Of a DNA stretch of 64,000 nt, positions 57,893 to 64,000 are shown in pieces. Each line of letters starts with the position of its first letter. Positions within the stretch are counted from its first letter, which is position 1. Location of the stretch: positions 1,447,501 to 1,511,500 of the forward strand of contig NC_041783.1 of NCBI RefSeq assembly GCF_900090045.1, in the 5' to 3' direction. The position numbers and the translations under genes are program-made. Under the pieces are notes generated by a model. The model saw only the letters and a list, made by a program, of their open reading frames with translations. It made no database searches and was not told where the DNA came from. The stretch is from Plasmodium malariae (taxonomy: Eukaryota > Apicomplexa > Aconoidasida > Haemosporida > Plasmodiidae).

Positions 57893-60800
57893 TTATTTAA
57901 TTTTTTTTTTTTTATCTAATAATACTGTTTGATAGAAAAAATAACCTACGCCTATAAAAACAATGATTATACTAATAAGAAAATAAAAAGAGAAATATTT
58001 ATCAGTATCCGATATAAAGGGAAATTTAAAAAAGTAGAGAACTACTAAAGTAATAGGAGTGGATGATTTTAATATTAAAAAACATTCAGCTGATGAATAA
58101 TTACTATAAAAGGAGGAAACGCTTAAATTAAATAAAGCATTTACAAGTATATACAAAAAGTAAACAACAAAAGAATATCTACAATTTTCATTATTTTCCA
58201 TTGTATATCCTGAAAAACACTTAAGACTATCCGTGATATATAAATAATAAGACACTTCTTTATTTTTATTAAATAATAATTGAAAGTAAATAATGAATGG
58301 TAGTAAAAGAATTTGAATAAGTGAAACATTGAATGATAGCAAAAGGACACTCATTTTGTCTTCTCCCTTTTTATATTCTTTTTTTCTACTCAAATTATTT
58401 TTATAAGAGCAGTCCTTTTCTACTGCTATTTGTACTACTTCTTTTTTTGTGCCTTTGCTTATCATTGGGGATACATTTCTAAAATGAATTGTCCTATCGT
58501 TATCATTATCACCTTCATCAGTGTCTTTAAGAAATCTCTTAGTATTACTTTCTTTTTCTATATTACTCTTTAAACCTGATGAATTGGAATTGGAATTGTT
58601 GGCATAATTGCACGTATCTTCCTCTTTATTTATAAAAGAATTATCTTTATTTGTATCAAGATTAGCGTATTCTTTTTTACGGTTTATGCAAACGTTTTCT
58701 ATATTCATTATACACTTATTATTTTGCATAATTTCGTTATGTTCCTTGCAAACCATATAGTTGTCTTTCTTTTTCTTTTTTTCAATTATTCCTTTCGCTT
58801 CATTTCTATCCAATGAAGATGCATATTTTACGTCTTCTATTTGGCACAACTTATTTTTCGATTTTCTTAACTCGAACCCAGCACAAGAATTGGTTTCTGG
58901 TGTGCTTTTTCTGCCCTTTTTGAAAAAGATTAGCAAGGCGTTTCGACTGCGACTGCTTCTTTTGTCTTCTTCTATTCTGTTGTTTACTTCGCGTTCTATT
59001 TCGTCTTCTTTGTCTTTATCTTTTTTTTTTTCTTCTATTTTTTCCTCCTTTTCATCATTTTTTTTTACTTTCCCTTCTTTTTTCCTCTTTGTCCCCTTTT
59101 CTTCTCTCTCCCTGATGTATTCGGAAAAAAATATTTCCCTGACTATACCTCCAAATGATGTTAAGAAAATTGAAAATATGCAAAAGAGAACTGAAGCGAA
59201 TAAACTGAATGGCGCTGCACATAATGGCGAATTACAGGAGTAAAAGGAATTATCAAGAAGATTGCTGTCCCAATTATTTTGATTAAGATTTATATAAAAA
59301 TTTAAATTGATAAAATAACTAACTAACACTTGCTTAGTTACATTTGTTATGGTCCATTTGTATACGAATGGGAAATAAAAAAAAAAGAAACCTATCAACA
59401 CAATTACAACTGATATAGCATGATGTATATTATATTTCCTTTTTAAAATTAAAAAAGATAAAATAATGGAAAAAATAAAATTTAGCTGATTAAGTAATAG
59501 TAATATAGTTAATGGAATTGCTAGCTGGGATACAAAATACAGAGTATTGGATATTATATCTAATAGAGCCAGTAACACAACATACTTAAAGGCCCCTAAA
59601 CATTTCCATTTATTTTGTATAGCCAAAATGATTTTGTACCTTTTCGCTTTTTTATCAGAAATAATGTCCTCACCTTTTTCATGATATTTATAATTTTCTA
59701 AAATGCCCTTTATGGTTTGTTCGTTAAAATATCGCATATCTTCTTCATCTGATATGTCTTTCTTCAAACTAATGCTATATGAGTTACTAATTTTACTTGC
59801 ATTTTTATTTTTCTTATTTTTACAATAATGTGGACTATGTTCTTTTACATTTTTATTTTTCTCAATATTACAATAATGTGGACTATGTTCTTTTGCATTT
59901 TTATTTTTCTCAATATTACAATAATGTGGACTATGTTCTTTTGTATTTTTATTTTTCTCAATATTACAATAATGTGGACTATGTTCTTTTGCATTTTTAT
60001 TTTTCTCAATATTACAATAATGTGGACTATTTTCTTCTGCATTTTCCCTTAAATACATTTTTTTCCCATTTCCCTTATTTTGAGGACACGCACATGGGAT
60101 GCTTGGATATGAATTTCTTTTCTCCACTATGAGCTTTTCATATTTCCTTTGATGTTTACTTCCACTCCCATGCTGACTCAAACAGGGGTTCTTATCATAA
60201 TTTACTATTCTGCACTTATTTTCATCATCACTCCATGCACTGTTATGATACCGTCGCTCCTGTTCATTACCCTCGTTCACCAATAAAGGTTCATATATTC
60301 TTTTTTTGTGAATATAGAAAAATTTCAAAAAATTTTTTTTTCCCTTTATTACTTCTCTATCATTTGAGTCAGCTAAATAGTTGTCCTCTTTCTCTTTTTT
60401 TTTATCACTCCTATTCTTTATTTGATTACTTTTACATTCACTTTCTTTTTTTTTCTTTTTTTTTAAAAAGAAATTATTTATGCACGGGTATATATAAGAC
60501 CAATGTCTTTTCTTTATGCTTCCAAATTTAAAATAAACAATACACAAGATTAAATAAATTGTTACATACGCAATGGCATTGTAGGAAGCAGTTAGACTAT
60601 CAAAATTTTTCAAAACCCTATTTCGCATTCTCCCGCATATATTATTACTTACTCCTAGAATAACAACTAAACAACCATTACAAAAAATTAAAAAAAAAAA
60701 TTTTATTTTATTTTCAGTGGATGAATCTTTCGGAAAACACTTTTTTTCTTCTTTCTGTGAAATATTTCTTACCTTATTACTCTCCTCCTCGAAGTACTCA

Positions 60801-62101
60801 TAATTTATACTTATCTCATCCTGACTGTTTAGTTCTACGTAATGTTGTTCTGTTCGTCCATTACCTAGGCAGTTATGTTCCTCAAAATTATTCATAATGG
60901 CTTTTTTGCATTTTCTTTTCGAATGCTTACCCCCACTTGCGTTGTATTTGTCGATAACGCATCGATTTTTGCTTGCGCTAAGTTTTTCAGTATTCCTATG
61001 ATAATCTCCTAAAATGTAATCTTCATTTTGCGTACAGGAAAAATTGCAATCATTAATAATTTCTTTTTTGTTACCCTTTTGGTTATCTTCCTTCTTTTTT
61101 TGCTTCTTTTCTTCTTTTTTTTCAAAGTATTCTTCGTTAATAATTTTATCCGCAGCTTTAATTTTTTCTCTTTTTATTTTTTTCAAAAAATTAATGAATG
61201 AAACACTTTTGTAATCCGTAAATTTTAAAATACAATTATTCCTATTAATATTATCTGCTTTAATTTTTTTATTCTGAGCATGCAATCTATTCTTTTTTTT
61301 ATAATATGCAATTTCCTTTTTTCGTTGTTCCACTTTTAGTTCGCTGTATGCAGTATTTTTTTCCGCAAAGGGGATATTTTTTTCCTCGCACTGAATTTTA
61401 TTTGCGTCCCACTTTACAAAATTTCCCTTGTACACTCCTCCTGCTTTTATTTTCTCCTGGCACCTTTTTGCTTTTTCAAATTGTATATTTTCAGCATTAG
61501 ATTTTTTTATATTTGCATCATTTAGTATATTTATATTTATATTTATATTTTCATCAATCAGTATAGTTTTTATATTTCTATTTTCATCAGTCAGTATAGT
61601 TTTTATATTTCTATTTTCATCATTTAGTTTATTTTTATTTTTATTTTCATAAGTTAGTAAATTTATATTTTCATTTTCATTAGTTAGTACATTTTCATTT
61701 TCATTAGTTAGTATATTTTCATTTTCATTAGTTAGTACATTTTCATTTTCATTAGTTAGTATATTTTCATTTTCATTAGTTAGTATATTTTCATTTTCAT
61801 TAGTTAGTATATTTTCATTTTCATTAGTTAGTATATTTTCATTTTCATTAGTTAGTATATTTTCATTTTCATTAGTTAGTATATTTTCATTTTCATTAGT
61901 TAGTATATTTTCATTTTCATTAGTTAGTATATTTTCATTTGCATTTTTAATTTTTTCTGTTTTACGTTTTTCCTGCACTATGCAATTATTTTTTGCCCCA
62001 TTAGGTAAAAAAAATTTGTTAACACTTTCGGGATGTTCATTTTGTTTATGGGAGTTATTCTTTTCCTTTTTTCCACAATTCACTTCTATATTTGTATTCA
62101 T
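57893..62101 (-). CDS. Polytopic drug/metabolite-transporter-like (CRT-like) membrane protein
   Basis: 1,402 residues, single exon, ATG at 62101. I count ten hydrophobic spans, the number typical of the drug/metabolite transporter superfamily: roughly 465-487, 500-522, 834-857, 859-882, 894-917, 960-990, 1252-1277, 1307-1332, 1340-1364 and 1372-1394. The span pairs resemble the two DMT half-repeats (AIPLTILLLLNQLNFIFSII followed by a short basic turn and a second helix; late SSTPITLVVLYFFKF). This is the layout of the CRT-like family, so a vacuolar or organellar solute carrier is plausible; substrate and membrane are unknown. A ~460-residue N-terminal extension and two large hydrophilic loops (after spans 2 and 6) are inserted, with repeats NILTNENE (N-terminus) and KEHSPHYCNIEKNKNA (loop 1). 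The very last residues are lysine-rich. Confidence 0.7.
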   Translation of the reverse strand: MNTNIEVNCGKKEKNNSHKQNEHPESVNKFFLPNGAKNNCIVQEKRKTEKIKNANENILTNENENILTNENENILTNENENILTNENENILTNENENILTNENENILTNENENILTNENENVLTNENENILTNENENVLTNENENINLLTYENKNKNKLNDENRNIKTILTDENRNIKTILIDENINININILNDANIKKSNAENIQFEKAKRCQEKIKAGGVYKGNFVKWDANKIQCEEKNIPFAEKNTAYSELKVEQRKKEIAYYKKKNRLHAQNKKIKADNINRNNCILKFTDYKSVSFINFLKKIKREKIKAADKIINEEYFEKKEEKKQKKKEDNQKGNKKEIINDCNFSCTQNEDYILGDYHRNTEKLSASKNRCVIDKYNASGGKHSKRKCKKAIMNNFEEHNCLGNGRTEQHYVELNSQDEISINYEYFEEESNKVRNISQKEEKKCFPKDSSTENKIKFFFLIFCNGCLVVILGVSNNICGRMRNRVLKNFDSLTASYNAIAYVTIYLILCIVYFKFGSIKKRHWSYIYPCINNFFLKKKKKKESECKSNQIKNRSDKKKEKEDNYLADSNDREVIKGKKNFLKFFYIHKKRIYEPLLVNEGNEQERRYHNSAWSDDENKCRIVNYDKNPCLSQHGSGSKHQRKYEKLIVEKRNSYPSIPCACPQNKGNGKKMYLRENAEENSPHYCNIEKNKNAKEHSPHYCNIEKNKNTKEHSPHYCNIEKNKNAKEHSPHYCNIEKNKNVKEHSPHYCKNKKNKNASKISNSYSISLKKDISDEEDMRYFNEQTIKGILENYKYHEKGEDIISDKKAKRYKIILAIQNKWKCLGAFKYVVLLALLDIISNTLYFVSQLAIPLTILLLLNQLNFIFSIILSFLILKRKYNIHHAISVVIVLIGFFFFYFPFVYKWTITNVTKQVLVSYFINLNFYINLNQNNWDSNLLDNSFYSCNSPLCAAPFSLFASVLFCIFSIFLTSFGGIVREIFFSEYIREREEKGTKRKKEGKVKKNDEKEEKIEEKKKDKDKEDEIEREVNNRIEEDKRSSRSRNALLIFFKKGRKSTPETNSCAGFELRKSKNKLCQIEDVKYASSLDRNEAKGIIEKKKKKDNYMVCKEHNEIMQNNKCIMNIENVCINRKKEYANLDTNKDNSFINKEEDTCNYANNSNSNSSGLKSNIEKESNTKRFLKDTDEGDNDNDRTIHFRNVSPMISKGTKKEVVQIAVEKDCSYKNNLSRKKEYKKGEDKMSVLLLSFNVSLIQILLLPFIIYFQLLFNKNKEVSYYLYITDSLKCFSGYTMENNENCRYSFVVYFLYILVNALFNLSVSSFYSNYSSAECFLILKSSTPITLVVLYFFKFPFISDTDKYFSFYFLISIIIVFIGVGYFFYQTVLLDKKKKIK
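59822..60050 (-). repeat. 48-bp coding repeat in the transporter-like gene, five units
   Basis: Units of 48 bp, containing AATAATGTGGACTATGTTCT on the plus strand, encode KEHSPHYCNIEKNKNA with small variations. They lie in the large loop after the second membrane span. The units are nearly identical, suggesting recent amplification. Confidence 0.92.
61665..61945 (-). repeat. 24-bp coding repeat (NILTNENE) in the transporter-like gene
   Basis: About eleven units of ATTTTCATTTTCATTAGTTA plus GTAT/GTAC (plus strand) encode Asn-Ile/Val-Leu-Thr-Asn-Glu-Asn-Glu near the N-terminus. Confidence 0.92.
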
Positions 62102-62798
62102 TTTAAAGAAAATTTTTTTTTTTTTTTGTAAGCGTTATTTGACATTTTATTTGAAATTTTTATTGAATTGTTTTACTTAATTTCAGTATTTCTGTCACTC
62201 CAATTTTTAGTGCTCCACATCGTTTTTGAAAAATCCACTTTTTCTTTCTTTTTAACTTACGTTTCAAAGAAAAAAAAATGGTGTTTGTGTTGAAGGGGTT
62301 ATAAACATGTGAAAAGGCTTTAAACATATATATGCATGTATATATGTATGTGTACATATGCGCAACGTTGAACGGGTCCCCATTACAGGTGTTTCATAAA
62401 AGGTAGAACAACTTAACTTAGTATGAAGCGCTAAACAAGCCGCTAAATGGTTAATGGCCACTGCAAAAATGTACATATATGCCCATACGCGTATATATAC
62501 ATACATACACACGCGCATACATACATGCATACATACGTGCATACCTACATGCGTATATACACGTGCAAACGTATCAAGGGGAAGCTAGCCAATTGTCCTG
62601 CCTGGAAGGATATACTAACAAAGCGCAATGCATAAAGGAAAAAAAACATGGCAAGTCAAATTTTCTTTTTTTTATTTCTTAACTTTTTGAACAAATTAAA
62701 AAATAAATTAAAGAGTTAGAGGCATGAAACATATCTACAATGACTATTTAAAAAATTGTTATGTTGCAAAATATAGCAGCGAGTTATGTACGTAATAC

Positions 62799-62840
<42 letters not shown>

Positions 62841-64000
62841 CTGTACATTTATATGAGGTGAAAAAATAAAAGATGATACCATTTTTATAACCTCCATTTC
62901 GTTAAATTCAATCACATATGAATAAAATATAATGAAATAAGAAATTATTTATTTTTTTTATAAATACCTTTTTACGTAAATTTTATGCGTATTAACCATA
63001 TACGCATTACGCTGCTAGACAAGAAATTGAAATTTTTTTTTTTTTTTTACAATTTAATTTGTCTGTGTAGAAACATTAAAGGGGTGTGGCTGTCCTTAGC
63101 TCATAAGTATGTATATATTTCTTTTCTTTTCTTTTTCCCTCCCTTTGTTCATAAAATATTTCACAACTAATTGAATGAGTCAGTTTCTTCCTTTTTTTAA
63201 AATAAAAAAAATACATACCTTAATTAGCTTCATAATTGTTGAACGTATAAAAGGAGGAAAGAAGTAAATACTTCATTTCCCCCCCCCCATATATTTAAAA
63301 GAAAAAAGAAAAAAAAAAAAGGGATGACTGTTATACAGTTATAATGAAAAAAAGAAAAAGCAAAACTGCAGAATTAGCAGCAAATTACAATGAACACATA
63401 AATGATATAAAAAAAAAAAATTATTGCGAGGGACCCATTTAAACAAAATTACTTGTGAACATCCCCCAGTGGTAGACCCGCATGGGGGCAGGGGTATTCT
63501 TCAGTACCGTTCCGTACAACGTGAACATAAGCATATATATACATTTACGAATATGCTTATATATATATACGAATATATAAATGAATACACACATGTATGC
63601 CTGCTTTGCAGTTGTGCTTCCTCTGAACAACAGGGAGAACAAATTTGTTCTCATTTTTCCAACACACGATTTAAGTAGTAGTACTATTCTTCGAAATGCA
63701 AAATTAAAGGAATATTTTTTTTCATATTGTTGTAAATTTTAATGTTTATTATAATAAAAAAAAAAAGAAAGAAAAAAAAAAAAAAGGTCCTTTTAAATGA
63801 TACTTAAATGAAATGTAGCTTTGCTTTATTCTTCCTGCCAAAATGTGCGTCAGTACACATATATATGTACGTATGTATAAATATATATTAATATACGTAT
63901 ATTTATAAGTCTAATGCACACAAAAACCTCAGTACCTTTAATTTTTTTAAAGCGATTATTCCTTATAGGCTGCATAAGGGAATATGGCTTACCATTTATG
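62102..64000. other. Intergenic right end, with a GC-rich island at ~63440-63740
   Basis: The left part is the upstream region of the transporter-like gene. (TA)n lies at ~62804-62837 and a CATACATACG-type repeat at ~62500-62560. The segment ~63440-63520 is strikingly GC-rich for this DNA and is followed ~100 bp later by a second richer patch (63600-63700) that begins after an acceptor-like TGCCTGCTTTGCAG. At the extreme right edge a minus-strand donor-like AAATG|GTAAGCC (~63990) may belong to a gene outside the window. Confidence 0.45.

Noticed and set aside
1..64000. Mobile elements, CRISPR arrays, antigen-family genes or horizontally acquired islands
   Set aside because: No transposase, reverse transcriptase, LTR or terminal inverted repeats, direct-repeat/spacer arrays, or PEXEL-type multigene family members were seen. 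The repeats are microsatellites and minisatellites.

Overview
This is a window of a Plasmodium (malaria parasite) nuclear chromosome. The evidence is an extreme A+T bias with still more A+T-rich intergenic DNA, long poly(A)/poly(T) and (TA)n tracts, short A+T-rich GT-AG introns, proteins swollen by Asn/Asp/Lys/Ser low-complexity repeats, and recognisable apicomplexan orthologues. The base composition looks like the malariae/ovale side of the genus rather than the extreme falciparum or avian type, but I did not compute it and do not assign a species. The gene set looks like a conserved core region. I see no surface-antigen family, telomeric repeat, transposon, CRISPR array or sign of transfer.

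Layout, left to right: (1) minus strand, a large probable helical-repeat protein (1-3451, cut by the left edge) with a second exon at 1-320; (2) minus, a 263-residue protein ending in a basic tail and Cys-Cys (5302-6093); (3) a 4.4 kb intergenic stretch; (4) plus, a giant kelch-repeat/coiled-coil gene (10509-21382) whose reading frame breaks twice, both times inside simple repeats; (5) minus, a four-exon gene of 107 residues (23740-24360) reconstructed from splice sites; (6) minus, an oxysterol-binding-protein-related protein with PH and ORD domains (25377-29354); (7) minus, a probable type I membrane protein with an SANNAN-type repeat (31979-34240); (8) plus, a ubiquilin/DSK2-type UBL-STI1-UBA protein (38365-41364); (9) minus, an RRM plus RING plus TRAF-like zinc-finger protein (43386-46715); (10) minus, chaperonin TCP1-alpha/CCT1 with a small first exon (50165-52079); (11) plus, replication protein A subunit 2 (55838-56659); (12) minus, a 10-TM drug/metabolite-transporter-like protein (57893-62101); (13) an intergenic tail with a GC-rich island near 63440-63740.

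The genes do not form a pathway. They cover sterol/lipid transfer, ubiquitin-linked protein quality control, chaperonin folding, DNA replication, membrane transport and probably organellar RNA metabolism. The most useful results are gene-structure corrections that a single-frame ORF view misses: exon 2 of the leftmost gene, exon 1 of CCT1, the four-exon small gene, the merging of three frames into one kelch gene, and several weaker candidate small spliced genes. The intergenic spacers also carry well-ordered minisatellites (units of 26, 32, 24, 20 and 16 bp). I do not see a clearly novel multi-gene system here.
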